The notes: a model not told the origin generated them from the letters alone. A stretch of DNA of 61,689 nucleotides from an uncultured Bacteroidales bacterium (GCA_946185745.1 CAMHKQ010000011.1:1-61689); one strand, 5' to 3'. Numbered from the stretch's first letter, positions 8,012 through 17,592 are shown. A program made the numbers and translations.

Positions 8012-8084
8012 TAAAACCTTTTGGAAGGAAGTACACGGATATTCGTCCTCAACTTTGCCCTCGCAATAATAAATGATTTGCGAG

Positions 8085-9173
8085 ATGAAAAAAAGTATCA
8101 GTTTTGCGGTTCTTGCAGCAAGCGCTGCAATTGCGCTTTCCGCCTGTGAGCAGCTCACGGGCGTGGAAAAACAACCAGGCAATGAAGGATTCGGAACGCT
8201 CACGGTGAATGTTGCCGGCGACTTTGCCACGATAGGCACAAGGGCGTACACCGAAAGCTACGAGGGCGACAAGCTCGCCAAGAACATCCAGTTCTTCGTG
8301 TTCGACGGCAACGGAAATCTCATCGACTACAGCAACAACGCTACGAACACCGTTTACAAACGCTCCCTGAAGACAGGCGTCAAGTATACCGTGGCAGCGC
8401 TCGTGAACGGGCCCGACGAGAATGCAGTGTCCACGGTCACCGCCCTGCGGAATGAAACCCTCACCATGGAAAACGCCGACCTGTCGGGAAGCTCGCGGCA
8501 GATTTTCGCGATGTACGGCGAACAGACCATTCCGGAATTCAGCCAGGAAGGCGCCAGCATCAGCCTGGAGGTCAAGAGCCTCGCTTCCCGCATCAGGCTG
8601 GTGGAAATCTACAACCGCCTGCCGGCGAAAATGGGACAGCTCACGGTCAATTCGGTCTTCCTGTGCAACGCGAAGGGAAAGGTCCATGTGGACGGAAGCA
8701 GCGCCGGCATATGGTACAACGCCTACGGCAAGAACGCAGTGTCGTCGCATCAGGGCGCGCCCTACACTTATATAGAATATCAGGGCCTGAAGATAGCGTC
8801 CGGTTCCGGCAGCGGTTCTACTTCGACTAAATGTCTCTACACCTTCCCCAATCCCTGCGAGCTTCCGCACGAGACCGACCTCAGGAACGCCGAGGCCATT
8901 TCAGATTCCAATCCGCAGGCGGTATGGCTCACGGTCTACGGATCCGTGGTGATAGGCGGAGTGACCGAAAACTATTACTGGACCGTGGACGTGGGCGCCG
9001 ACGACGGAGTGTCCACCACCGGCCTGGCGGCGAACTACACGTACGACGTAACCCTCAGCATTACCGCCCTGGGAACCACCGACCCGGCCATTCCGGTGAC
9101 TAAGGCCGAGGCCGCTATTACGGTTGGTGTCAGAAACTGGGATTCCGGAGGAAATGTAAGTGAAGAACTGTAA
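8085..9173 (+). CDS. FimA/Mfa1-like major fimbrillin lipoprotein (type V pilus)
   Basis: A 362-residue lipoprotein with a signal peptide ending in the lipobox ALSAC (Cys21). The GTRAYTES segment puts an Arg at residue 53, where type V pilins are typically cut after lipid-anchored export to open the donor-strand groove. The C-terminus contains an NYTYDVTLSI strand and ends in ITVGVRNWDSGGNV, typical of fimbrillin shaft subunits. It should polymerise into surface fimbriae by strand exchange. The ATG at 8085 is preferred over one at 8073 because MKK begins a clean signal peptide. The next gene starts 14 nt before its stop, so the two are coupled. Confidence 0.8.
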   Translation: MKKSISFAVLAASAAIALSACEQLTGVEKQPGNEGFGTLTVNVAGDFATIGTRAYTESYEGDKLAKNIQFFVFDGNGNLIDYSNNATNTVYKRSLKTGVKYTVAALVNGPDENAVSTVTALRNETLTMENADLSGSSRQIFAMYGEQTIPEFSQEGASISLEVKSLASRIRLVEIYNRLPAKMGQLTVNSVFLCNAKGKVHVDGSSAGIWYNAYGKNAVSSHQGAPYTYIEYQGLKIASGSGSGSTSTKCLYTFPNPCELPHETDLRNAEAISDSNPQAVWLTVYGSVVIGGVTENYYWTVDVGADDGVSTTGLAANYTYDVTLSITALGTTDPAIPVTKAEAAITVGVRNWDSGGNVSEEL

Positions 9174-10677
9174 GTCATTGGTTACCAGCCTGTTGCTTGC
9201 GGCTGTCCTGTGCTCCTGCAGCATCCGGGAAGACAGGGCTCCCTGCTATGGCGACCCCATGCTGAGCGTTGGTCCGACCGAGCTGGTCCTGGACATGGAC
9301 GACGGTCCGGTGGCGCTGGAAATCTCCACGCTGTCGCCGTCGGCCATCGGGGCGTCCAGCTCCGATACGTCCCGGCTCGCCGTAAGCTTCGACGCCCGTT
9401 CCGGAAGGCTGTACCTGCTTCCGAAGGCCCCTGGCGGCCCGGTGGCGGTCACCCTTAGCCAGGAGGAGTCCGAAGAGGACGAGTGGTATCGCGCCACGAG
9501 CCTGGAGCTCAGTGTGGTTCTGGTGGATACGGTGAAGACCGCCCTCGTTCTGGAAAGGACCTTCGGGGTGCTTGACGAGGGCGGTCGGGGAGTCCTGAGC
9601 GTGAGCAGCAATTCCCCCGCGGCCATGTCATGGACCCTGTCCAACCCTTCCGTGCTCAGCATGGAAGACGACGGCACCGTTACGGCCCTGTCCTATGGGG
9701 AATGCCGGGTTACAGTGGTGCAGGAGGGGTATACCGACGGCGATTTCGTGACATGGCTTCCGGCGGAAAGTTCGGTGTTCGTGGGGGTGGTGGCCGTTCC
9801 GAAGATACTCGGAGGCCCGGTTCTGCGGCAGGGGGGCAGCGACACCCTGTGGGTGAGCGACCCTTCCCGCGTGGGATGGAGCATCGAATGCAGCGGATTC
9901 TCGCTCTCGACCAGATCTTCCTGCGGTGACGGCTTCGTGCTGCTTTCCGCCGGAGCGGACCTGCCGGCGGGGGAGTATGCCGTGACGCTGTACCGCAGCG
10001 ACAGGGGGGAGAGCTGTGACATGGCTACCGTCACGCTCCTGGAGCGGGAGAAGGAGCCGCCACGTTTCCTGGCATCCCGGCTGGATATCTACAAGGAACC
10101 GTCCAGGGCGGGTGCGGCTTATGCCGGCATCTCCGACGCGGACGGGTTCGGATGGGAGCTCAGGGCGAATTCCGCCTTCACTCTTACGCCTGAAAGCGGC
10201 TGCGGCGGAACGGAAACGGTAAAGGTGGAGGTGCCCGCCGACCTTGCATACGGCACCTACTACCTGTATCTGGTCTCGCCCGGCGGCGGAACTGTGTATG
10301 GGGAACTGCTCGTCTGCGTGAAGACCTACGCTTATTTCGAAGACGCCTCGGACGTGGTGCTGGAAAGGGGTGAGAGCCTGATCCTGAACGTGCTGGACAT
10401 ATCCCATCACGGATGGGGCGTCAGCTGCTGGTCGGGACCCTGGAGCCGGACCGGAATCCCGGAAGCTGTTTCCATCTGGATGCGCTCCGAAGAAGAGCCT
10501 GAGTGGAAAAACGTCCAGGGAGTGCCCAGCAACCGTACTTTCGGCAGCGGACAGGTTCGGGTCGAAGCCGGCAGGGATGCCCCCTCCTGCAGTTTCCGTC
10601 TGCTTGTAACGGTCGACAGCGACGGGCGTACCTATCCGGAATGGTATCATATAATTATCAATGTAACAATACCTTAG
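9160..10677 (+). CDS. Ig-like lipoprotein with Mfa2/FimB-style N-terminus, fimbrial operon
   Basis: A 505-residue lipoprotein with lipobox VLCSC at about residues 16-20, followed at once by SIREDRAPC. That resembles the Cys-(I/x)-(K/R)-E-(D/N)-R-x-x-C signature of Mfa2/FimB pilus anchors, also seen in the protein at 30771-31523. The rest is not a standard Mfa2 domain. It looks like a string of beta-sandwich modules, one BIG2-like around residues 130-200 with the SNPSVLSMEDDGTVTAL pattern. The GTG start is chosen because GGAGGA lies seven bases upstream and the reading frame begins a good signal peptide. A role in anchoring or capping the pilus is inferred. Confidence 0.6.
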   Translation: MKNCKSLVTSLLLAAVLCSCSIREDRAPCYGDPMLSVGPTELVLDMDDGPVALEISTLSPSAIGASSSDTSRLAVSFDARSGRLYLLPKAPGGPVAVTLSQEESEEDEWYRATSLELSVVLVDTVKTALVLERTFGVLDEGGRGVLSVSSNSPAAMSWTLSNPSVLSMEDDGTVTALSYGECRVTVVQEGYTDGDFVTWLPAESSVFVGVVAVPKILGGPVLRQGGSDTLWVSDPSRVGWSIECSGFSLSTRSSCGDGFVLLSAGADLPAGEYAVTLYRSDRGESCDMATVTLLEREKEPPRFLASRLDIYKEPSRAGAAYAGISDADGFGWELRANSAFTLTPESGCGGTETVKVEVPADLAYGTYYLYLVSPGGGTVYGELLVCVKTYAYFEDASDVVLERGESLILNVLDISHHGWGVSCWSGPWSRTGIPEAVSIWMRSEEEPEWKNVQGVPSNRTFGSGQVRVEAGRDAPSCSFRLLVTVDSDGRTYPEWYHIIINVTIP

Positions 10678-10681
10678 ATTT

Positions 10682-12313
10682 ATGATTTGCTATAGAAAGA
10701 CCCCTGCTGACCTACGCAGGGACATGCTTCACAACGCCCTGTCCGTCCTGCTTTTCGGAGCCCTGGTGTTCGGCATGATGCGGCTTTTCGCATCGTGCCG
10801 GGCGGAGGGGGTGGCGGAACTTGCCGGCGGGCTTATTACGGTAGAGAGTCCTCCCACCAGGTCGCTGGTCTCCGACGCCGACGCCATCCGCTCGGTTCAG
10901 GTCGCGGCATACCGCCTCGAGGACGGTCTGTTCTACAAATCGGCTTCCACCGCATTGTACAGCGCGGCCGGGTTGAAACTGGACCTGCTCAAGGGATACG
11001 ACTACCGTATCCTCAGCCTGGTAAACTGCGGGGATTCGGCTGTGGACTGGCCTGCAAGGCTGTCGGATGCGGAAAAGATATCGCTTTCGGTAAGTGACGT
11101 CTCGATGCCGGGGGGTGTGCCCATGGCCGGAGATGCGACCATTTCGGTTTCGGGAGACTTCAGCCTCGCGCTGAAACCGGACAGGATGGTGTCGAAATGG
11201 AAGGTGGTGTTCGTGGACAGGGACGGCCTGGGATATGCCGTGAAGTTTGCCAGAATGCGCCGCTCCGCCCGCGATTTCACGCCGTGGACGCCGTCGAAGG
11301 CGACGGCGGTTTTCGATACCGGCGACAGGGCATCCGCGGTAGGAACCGAACTCTACGTGCTTGAAAACATGCGCGGAACGCTCCCTGGCCTTTCCGCTAA
11401 TGAATCTGCCGGAGAAGAGGAACTCATGGCGGCGGATCCGGCAGACTTTGACAAATACACCTATCTCGAGCTAGGCCTGGACTTTCCGGAAGGGGGGAAG
11501 TACGAACGCGACCCCTCCAAACCGGCCGCCGAGGCGGACGTGATCTACCGGGTTTACCTGCGCGGAACCGCCATGAACGACTTCGACATCAGGCGCAACA
11601 CTGCCTTTACGCTCACCATAACGGGAACGCAGGACGGCCTGGACAACGGCACGGTGGACTGGAAGATAGAAGACAACTCGGTGCCCGCCGGCAATGAGAT
11701 AATCGGTACGCTGCGGCCTGCGGCGTGGAATGCCGTATGCCCGGCTTCCAGTCTCACTGCCGACCATTTCACTCCCACGTTCATAAACCGGGTGTGCCGG
11801 GCCGCGGGATATGGTGGCTGGAGGGAGACCTGCGACATTTCGGCCCTGACGGCTGACGAGTCCGCCATGACGGCAGTGTGCAGCAGCGCGGATGCGCTGC
11901 ATCTGCTGCTGAAAGAAGGTGACTTGGATGCAGTACTGGCTCATTTTGAAACTGCTGCGTATTCGCTGGGGCTTGGAAGCAGCATAGGCGCTGCCCTGCG
12001 CTCGGCTCCGGCAGGCTTGTTCTCCATTACCGAGTACGGCCCGTCCGATGTTCTCACGGGATACTACGGCAAGGATTATTTTTCCGGCACAAGGTCCGTT
12101 TTCGTCTGCGAATCCCTCTACTATTCAGCCTACGGCGGGAGACAGCTTTCCATTATTTCCCCGCTTACGGGGGACACCTATTTCACCGGCAGCAGTAACG
12201 TGACGGGAACGCCGTATCCACTGAACCCATGGCTCGCCCTGTTCGGCGGCCTGAGGGTATATAGCATCTACAACAATATTGGAGTACTGGGAACATTGTA
12301 TGAACCCTTATGA
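10682..12313 (+). CDS. DUF4906-type fimbrial tip/accessory lipoprotein
   Basis: A 543-residue lipoprotein with an unusually long basic n-region before the hydrophobic segment and lipobox LFASC (Cys near 39). A start at the internal ATG at 10724 is also possible. The middle shows the DUF4906 pattern: TRSLVSDADAI after the first strand, then YVLENMRG near 225 and VIYRVYLRG near 285, followed by FDIRRNTAFTLTI. DUF4906 proteins are type V pilus tip or accessory subunits in Bacteroidales. About 190 C-terminal residues match nothing I recognise and may be a binding head. It is a clear paralogue of the next gene and starts 4 bp after the previous stop. Confidence 0.7.
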   Translation: MICYRKTPADLRRDMLHNALSVLLFGALVFGMMRLFASCRAEGVAELAGGLITVESPPTRSLVSDADAIRSVQVAAYRLEDGLFYKSASTALYSAAGLKLDLLKGYDYRILSLVNCGDSAVDWPARLSDAEKISLSVSDVSMPGGVPMAGDATISVSGDFSLALKPDRMVSKWKVVFVDRDGLGYAVKFARMRRSARDFTPWTPSKATAVFDTGDRASAVGTELYVLENMRGTLPGLSANESAGEEELMAADPADFDKYTYLELGLDFPEGGKYERDPSKPAAEADVIYRVYLRGTAMNDFDIRRNTAFTLTITGTQDGLDNGTVDWKIEDNSVPAGNEIIGTLRPAAWNAVCPASSLTADHFTPTFINRVCRAAGYGGWRETCDISALTADESAMTAVCSSADALHLLLKEGDLDAVLAHFETAAYSLGLGSSIGAALRSAPAGLFSITEYGPSDVLTGYYGKDYFSGTRSVFVCESLYYSAYGGRQLSIISPLTGDTYFTGSSNVTGTPYPLNPWLALFGGLRVYSIYNNIGVLGTLYEPL

Positions 12314-12325
12314 TGTTATCGCACT

Positions 12326-14548
12326 ATGAAGACAATAAAAAGTATTGCGCTGATACTCACATTTTTAGCGCTTTGTTCCTGCAGGAATGAGGAGAGTCCG
12401 GCCCCGCCCGGAGGAAGGAGCTTCACTTTTTCCGTGGAGGCTCCCGGCTACGGTCCCGGCACCAGGTCGGCGTTTTCCGGGAACGAATCCCGTGTGAACA
12501 CCGCTCAGGTGCTGGTATACGATTCGTCGGAGCAGCTATATGCGAACGGCTACTTTCCGGACGTTTCCTCCGGGATGAAGATGACTCTGCGTCAGGACGG
12601 GACCTACCGTTTCCTGGTGCTGTGCAATTGTGCGGAAATCCCCGCGGAATCGCTGCCGGCAACACTGTCGCAGGCACGTTCCTTCGATGTGTCGGCGGCA
12701 TCTGACATAAGCCGGTCAGGACTGTTCGAAAGAGGGCTTCCGATGGCGTGCGACACCGTTTTTTCCGTCACCACCGACCAGTCTGCGGTGTTTACGGTGC
12801 ACCGGCTGGTGTCGAGGTGGGACATCCGTTATGAAAACATCGATGCCGGCAGGCTCGGTTTCACGCTTTCGGGCGTCACCATACGCAACTGCGCCACCGA
12901 TTTCCAGCCGTGGTGCGACTGGCGGAACGGCGTTTACTCAAAGCCGGTCAATGCCTGTATCGACGGGGACTGGGCCGTGAATCAGGACCTCCTGAGCCTC
13001 AATTCGGATTATTCCGAGGGAGGCTCCTCCCGGGCGACTTTCTACGTGCTGGAAAACTGCCAGGGCACCCAGCCCGGGAGTCCGGACTACGAGTCCCGCA
13101 AACCCGAAAACGTGGCCGCCATAAAAGACAGGGCGACGTATGCACAGGTAGTGCTTTCATATCCCGAGGAGTCGGATTATTTCCGCTCTTCGGAAAGCGG
13201 CGCCGCCGACGGGGACGTAGTGTACAGGGTGTATCTGGGAAGGAATGCCTCGGACGATTTCAATATCGTGAGGAACACGTCCAACTCGCTCACAATCAGG
13301 GACAACAGGGAAAGCATAGAGTTCGACCTCTCCGACGGGAACGACTCGTGGCAGGCGGAATACAACCTGGTGAAGATAACAGAAAGGATATCGACCTGGA
13401 TGTCTTTCAAGTATCCCTCATATTCGCTGAGCACCGTCGATCCGGCGGGGGCCGCAGTGGCCAACCCGGCATCGGCCTATCCGCTCCTGGGCAGAAAAAT
13501 CAGCTACCGCTCCGAAGACGAAAGCGTCGCTACGGTGGACCGGGACGGAATAATAACCGCAACTGGGCGGGGTTCGGTGCGCATTCTGGCTTCGGTTCCG
13601 GCTGTGGCGCAGGGGAGCGTGCTTTACCGCAGTGCATGCGCGGTATGCAATGTGGACGTTTCCGACAGGCCGTGCGCCTCGCTGACTGTCGAACCTTCCG
13701 AGTGGACCGGCAGCTGGGGCAGTTCATTCGCCCTTTCCGTTACGGCGCGGCGGCCCGAAGGAGGCACGCTCACCTGGTCTTCCACCGATACTGGTGTCGC
13801 TTCGGTTTCCCCGGACGGCACCGTTTCCGCCCTGAGCCCCGGAAGATGCGTCATAACGGGCGTCCTTTCGGCGGGCGGCCATGCATCCGCCACGGCAGCC
13901 TGCGCCGTAACGGTGACCAGAAGACCGGCAAACCTGCTCTTTACGCCTGATGTGCTCAGGAAGCAGGCCTCGTCGGGCATGACCTGGAGGACCGTGCTGT
14001 CGTCGGATTCGCCGGGAACGCTCAGCACCGCGGCGTACAGGATGGGAGAAGGCGGCAGGGTGAACATAAACGGCTCCGCCTATCTTCCCGCGAACGCCCC
14101 CTGGCCGGCCATCGATGCCGGTCACCCGGTGTCCGACCTGTATTTCAGCAGCCCCAGTTTCCAGAGCGGAGTGACCTACTACTGCACCGTCGCCCAGGAA
14201 GAAACGGAACTGTATGATGCCGGTCAGGCCACATTCTTCTTCTCGGCCACGTCCGAAGGCGAAGGCGTGAGGGTGACTCCGGACGACGTGACTCTGACAT
14301 TCGACGAAAGCGTCACGCTCACGGGCGAAATCATCGCCCAGAATACGGGAATCTCGTCCGGTACGCTGGAGTGGACCAGCAGCGACACGGGCATCGCCAC
14401 CGTGAACCCCGTGTATTCAAACGGAAGGCCCGGAGAGATTACGAGCGTAACCGTCCGGGCCGGGAAAAAGGAAGGAACCGCGGTAATCACCGCAACTGAC
14501 AGCTTCAACCACTCCGGTTCCTGTATCGTGCGGGTGAAGCGCGAATGA
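12326..14548 (+). CDS. DUF4906-type fimbrial lipoprotein with three BIG2-like Ig domains
   Basis: A 740-residue lipoprotein with lipobox ALCSC (Cys near 19) and GTRSAFSG after the first strand. The N-terminal half parallels the upstream gene: FYVLENCQG near 238, VVYRVYLGRNASDDF, and RNTSNSLTI. The C-terminal half has three bacterial Ig-like (BIG2) modules, recognisable by YRSEDESVATVDRDGIITA, WSSTDTGVASVSPDGTVSA and WTSSDTGIATVNP. Such modules act as stalks in adhesins, so this is plausibly the long adhesive tip of the pilus. It is the last gene of the fimbrial operon and ends 9 bp from the convergent M16 gene. Confidence 0.7.
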   Translation: MKTIKSIALILTFLALCSCRNEESPAPPGGRSFTFSVEAPGYGPGTRSAFSGNESRVNTAQVLVYDSSEQLYANGYFPDVSSGMKMTLRQDGTYRFLVLCNCAEIPAESLPATLSQARSFDVSAASDISRSGLFERGLPMACDTVFSVTTDQSAVFTVHRLVSRWDIRYENIDAGRLGFTLSGVTIRNCATDFQPWCDWRNGVYSKPVNACIDGDWAVNQDLLSLNSDYSEGGSSRATFYVLENCQGTQPGSPDYESRKPENVAAIKDRATYAQVVLSYPEESDYFRSSESGAADGDVVYRVYLGRNASDDFNIVRNTSNSLTIRDNRESIEFDLSDGNDSWQAEYNLVKITERISTWMSFKYPSYSLSTVDPAGAAVANPASAYPLLGRKISYRSEDESVATVDRDGIITATGRGSVRILASVPAVAQGSVLYRSACAVCNVDVSDRPCASLTVEPSEWTGSWGSSFALSVTARRPEGGTLTWSSTDTGVASVSPDGTVSALSPGRCVITGVLSAGGHASATAACAVTVTRRPANLLFTPDVLRKQASSGMTWRTVLSSDSPGTLSTAAYRMGEGGRVNINGSAYLPANAPWPAIDAGHPVSDLYFSSPSFQSGVTYYCTVAQEETELYDAGQATFFFSATSEGEGVRVTPDDVTLTFDESVTLTGEIIAQNTGISSGTLEWTSSDTGIATVNPVYSNGRPGEITSVTVRAGKKEGTAVITATDSFNHSGSCIVRVKRE

Positions 14549-14557
14549 CGCCTCCGG

Positions 14558-17458
14558 CTAGTAGCCGAAGATCTCCTCGAGACTGAGGACCTTTACGGTG
14601 CCGAGGGTCTTGAGGAAGTCCATGTCGAGGTCTTTCGCGTTGCCGCAGATGGCGTAGTCGTACTTGCGGTCCTTCACGTTCTTCTGCTGGAAAGCGAGCA
14701 CGTCGTCGAGGGTCTTGTCCTGCAGCTCCGTGTAAACCTGCTTGTCCACGGGCTCGTTGAGTCCGAGAAGCCTTGCGGCCTCGTATGCCTGGAACACCCT
14801 CATTCCGGTGGTGCGCTGAGTGCGCATGCGGCTGAGGAGGCCCTCCTTGGCGATGTCGAAGTTGTTCTGCACCACTGGCATGTCGTTGATGATTTCGTCG
14901 AAGCCCTTGACGGCCTTGCGGAGCTTGTCGTTCTGGCTGCCGATGTAGGCGTAGAAGTAATAGGGCTCTGCGAGGCTGGACGGGCTGACGTAGCGGGCGC
15001 TGGAGCTGTAGGCGAGAGCCTTGCTCTCACGCATCTCCTGGAACACTATGCTGTTCATGCCGCCGCCGAAGTACTCGTTGTACATGTTGATGTCGGCCAT
15101 GAGGGAGGTGTCGAAGGTGGTGCCGTCGCTGGTGTACTGGAAGTAGCTGAACTGCTTGGAATCGTAGTTCGCCAGAAGCACGTCGCTGTCTCCTGAAGGC
15201 AGGGTGGGGGTGAAGCGCTCCTCGAGAGCTTCGGGGTCGTCAGACACCTTGTGGGCAGACTTGAGGCCGGAGACGGCCTTGTTCTTCTCGGCGGGGCCGT
15301 AATAGGCGACTATATGGCCCTTGCCGTAAAGGTCCTTGACGCACTGCAGCAGCTCTTCGCTTGTCAGGGCCGCGATTTCATCGTTGCCGAGAGTGGTCTT
15401 CTTCACGTATTCGGGGCCGTACAGCAGATAGGTGCGGAGCGCTCCGAAGCAGGCGTCGAAATCGGCCTTCCTGTCCTGGCGGTTCTTGAAGAGGTCGCCC
15501 TTGAGGTTCTCGAGGATGGCCTCGTCGGGAACGGCGTTGAGGATGAGGCTCTCCACGATGGAGGCGGCTTCAGGGACGTTTTCGCCGAGACCGCTGACGT
15601 TCACGGTGAAGTGATGGGCGTCGGAACGGAAGCTGAAGTTGCAGGCCAGTTCGTACATCTTCCTGGCAATGTCTTCGGCGCTCATGTCGGGAGTGCCGAG
15701 ATAGCCCAGGTAATCCGTAGCGATGGCGAGGGCGGGAATGTCCTCGGCGCCGCGGTTGAAAATGTACTGCACGGTGGCGATGTCGTTGATTTCATTCTTC
15801 TTGTAGCGGAGCTCCACGTTCTTGGAGAACTCGCTGATGCTCAGGTCCTTGGAGAAGTCGGCAAAGACCGGCTCGATGGGAGCGGGCTTGCTGGAGGCTA
15901 TCTCTTTGAGGAATTCGCTCTGCTTGTCGCGGTTGGTGGCGATGGGAGTGATGGCGGGGGCTTCTATCTTCTTCTCGCTGTCGTCGATGCCCTGGCGCTT
16001 GTAAATGATGGCGAAGTTGTTGTCGCCCAGATACTCGTTCGCGAACTTGACGACATCTTCCTTGGTAACGGAAGAATAGCGGTCGATGTCCCTTGCGGCG
16101 TCTTTCCAGTCGATGCCGTTGATAAACGCCTGAACGAAGAGGCGGGCGCGCATGCCGTTGCTCTCGAGCTGGCGCATCTTCTGGAGTTTGATGTTGTTGA
16201 CGGTGGCCGCGATGAGGCTCTCGTCGAAGTCGCCGTTGCGAAGCTTAGCGAACTCGGCAAGGGCGAGGTCTTTCACCTCGTCGAGGCTCTGACCCTGCTT
16301 GGGCATGCCCATGGCCATCATCATGCCGTAGTCGGCCATCTGATATGCTCCGGCCTGGAGGAACATGCATTTCTGCTGCTGGTTGACGTCGAGGTCGATG
16401 AGACCGGCGCTGCCGTTGCTGAGGATGCTGCCGGCGATGTCGGCCACGGCGGCCGTCTGCACGTCTTTGGCGGCGGGAAGGCTCCAGCCCATGGCTACCA
16501 TTTCGGCCTCCTGGCCCTTCACTTCGATGGCAACGGGCTCGGTTATGGGCTTTTCAGGCTCGTACTGGAGCTTGGGGATGTCGGTGCGGGGCTCCCAGGA
16601 ACCGAAGTACTTCTTTATGATCTTGATGGCCTGGTCGGGGTCGAAGTCGCCGGAAAGGCAGATTGCCGCATTGTTCGGACGGTAGTACTTGTCGTACTGG
16701 GCCTTGATGTTCTTGAGGGAGGGGTTCTTCAGGTGCTCCTGAGTGCCTATCACCGTCTGCATTCCGTAGGGATGATGCGGGAACAGGGCGGCCATGAGCT
16801 TCTCGTACACCTTGTTCATGTCGGAGGTGAGGTTCATGTTGTACTCTTCATACACGGCCTCGAGCTCGGTGTGGAAGCCGCGCGGAACCAGGTTCATGAA
16901 GCGGTCGGACTGAATTTTCGCCCAGTTCTCGATCTGGTTGGAGGGGATGTCTTCGGTGTATACCGTCTCGTCCTCGCTGGTCCATGCGTTGGTGCCGCGG
17001 GCGCCTATCATGCTCATCATCTTGTCGTACTCGTTGGGGATGGCGATCTGGCTGGCGAGATAACTCACCGAGTCTATCCTGTGGTACTGTGCCCTGCGCT
17101 CGGCGGGATCGGTCATCTTGCCGTACTCTTCATAGAGGGCGTCTATCTGGTCGAGCAGGACCTTCTCGGCCTCGTAGTCCTGGGTGCCGTACTGCTGGGT
17201 TCCCTTGAACATGAGATGCTCCAGATAGTGGGCCAGGCCGGTGCTCTCGTGGGGGTCGGTCTTGCCGCCGGTGCGGACAGCGATGTAAGTCTGGATTCGG
17301 GGCTGCTCCTTGTTCACGGTCATGTACACCTTGAGCCCGTTGTCGAGGGTGTAGATCCTTGCTTTCATGGGGTCTCCGGAAACTTTTTCATACTTTCCGC
17401 AACCCGCTGCAATCAGCCCCAGAAGGGTGAAAACTGCAATTTTCAGAGTAATTTTCAT
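14558..17458 (-). CDS. M16 family zinc metalloprotease lipoprotein
   Basis: A 966-residue two-lobed pitrilysin/insulinase-type protease. The N-terminal signal ends in lipobox LIAAGC (Cys20). The inverted zinc motif HYLEH lies at 77-81 and the third-ligand region AVYEEYNM lies about 75 residues later, as the family requires. The second half contains further M16 domains that lack HxxEH and are probably structural. It is likely membrane-anchored in the periplasm or outer membrane and degrades peptides. The ATG at 17458 is chosen over an upstream alternative at 17587 because it begins the signal peptide and lies downstream of a TACATTTG promoter element. Confidence 0.88.
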   Translation of the reverse strand: MKITLKIAVFTLLGLIAAGCGKYEKVSGDPMKARIYTLDNGLKVYMTVNKEQPRIQTYIAVRTGGKTDPHESTGLAHYLEHLMFKGTQQYGTQDYEAEKVLLDQIDALYEEYGKMTDPAERRAQYHRIDSVSYLASQIAIPNEYDKMMSMIGARGTNAWTSEDETVYTEDIPSNQIENWAKIQSDRFMNLVPRGFHTELEAVYEEYNMNLTSDMNKVYEKLMAALFPHHPYGMQTVIGTQEHLKNPSLKNIKAQYDKYYRPNNAAICLSGDFDPDQAIKIIKKYFGSWEPRTDIPKLQYEPEKPITEPVAIEVKGQEAEMVAMGWSLPAAKDVQTAAVADIAGSILSNGSAGLIDLDVNQQQKCMFLQAGAYQMADYGMMMAMGMPKQGQSLDEVKDLALAEFAKLRNGDFDESLIAATVNNIKLQKMRQLESNGMRARLFVQAFINGIDWKDAARDIDRYSSVTKEDVVKFANEYLGDNNFAIIYKRQGIDDSEKKIEAPAITPIATNRDKQSEFLKEIASSKPAPIEPVFADFSKDLSISEFSKNVELRYKKNEINDIATVQYIFNRGAEDIPALAIATDYLGYLGTPDMSAEDIARKMYELACNFSFRSDAHHFTVNVSGLGENVPEAASIVESLILNAVPDEAILENLKGDLFKNRQDRKADFDACFGALRTYLLYGPEYVKKTTLGNDEIAALTSEELLQCVKDLYGKGHIVAYYGPAEKNKAVSGLKSAHKVSDDPEALEERFTPTLPSGDSDVLLANYDSKQFSYFQYTSDGTTFDTSLMADINMYNEYFGGGMNSIVFQEMRESKALAYSSSARYVSPSSLAEPYYFYAYIGSQNDKLRKAVKGFDEIINDMPVVQNNFDIAKEGLLSRMRTQRTTGMRVFQAYEAARLLGLNEPVDKQVYTELQDKTLDDVLAFQQKNVKDRKYDYAICGNAKDLDMDFLKTLGTVKVLSLEEIFGY

Positions 17459-17489
17459 GGATGTATGGATTTTATAAAATTGTCCAGCG

Positions 17490-17497
17490 CAAATGTA
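17490..17497 (-). promoter_or_regulatory. -7 element TACATTTG for the M16 protease
   Basis: Minus-strand TACATTTG, a perfect TAnnTTTG match followed by CG, lies 31 bases before the ATG in the divergent gap with the DUF4493 gene. Confidence 0.6.
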
Positions 17498-17533
17498 TAC
17501 AATTTTTTCTTTATGCGGAAAACGTAAAAATTT

Positions 17534-17547
17534 CACTTTTACTCCCC
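17534..17547 (+). promoter_or_regulatory. Candidate promoter motif CACTTTTACTCCCC (copy 1)
   Basis: This 14-mer follows an A-run and lies 46 bases before the DUF4493/DUF6359 start. An identical 14-mer lies before the HhH protein gene at 37743-37756. The CTTTTAC core resembles the TACTTTTAC element before the histidine kinase operon, suggesting a variant -7 element. Confidence 0.35.
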
Positions 17548-17592
17548 CGTGTTCTGAAACCGCCTTCGTAGATTCACGGAAAATCAAGATCT

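Noticed and set aside
7802..8084. An invertible promoter (phase-variable) upstream of the fimbrial operon.
   Set aside because: Only one close inverted repeat pair is present (the tRNA-end hairpin), with a 10-base loop too short to contain a promoter. No recombinase gene is nearby.
14549..14575. A terminator between the fimbrial operon and the M16 gene (CGGCT/AGCCG hairpin near 14556).
   Set aside because: The stem has five pairs with a 3-base loop and no T-run on either side, so the evidence is too weak.
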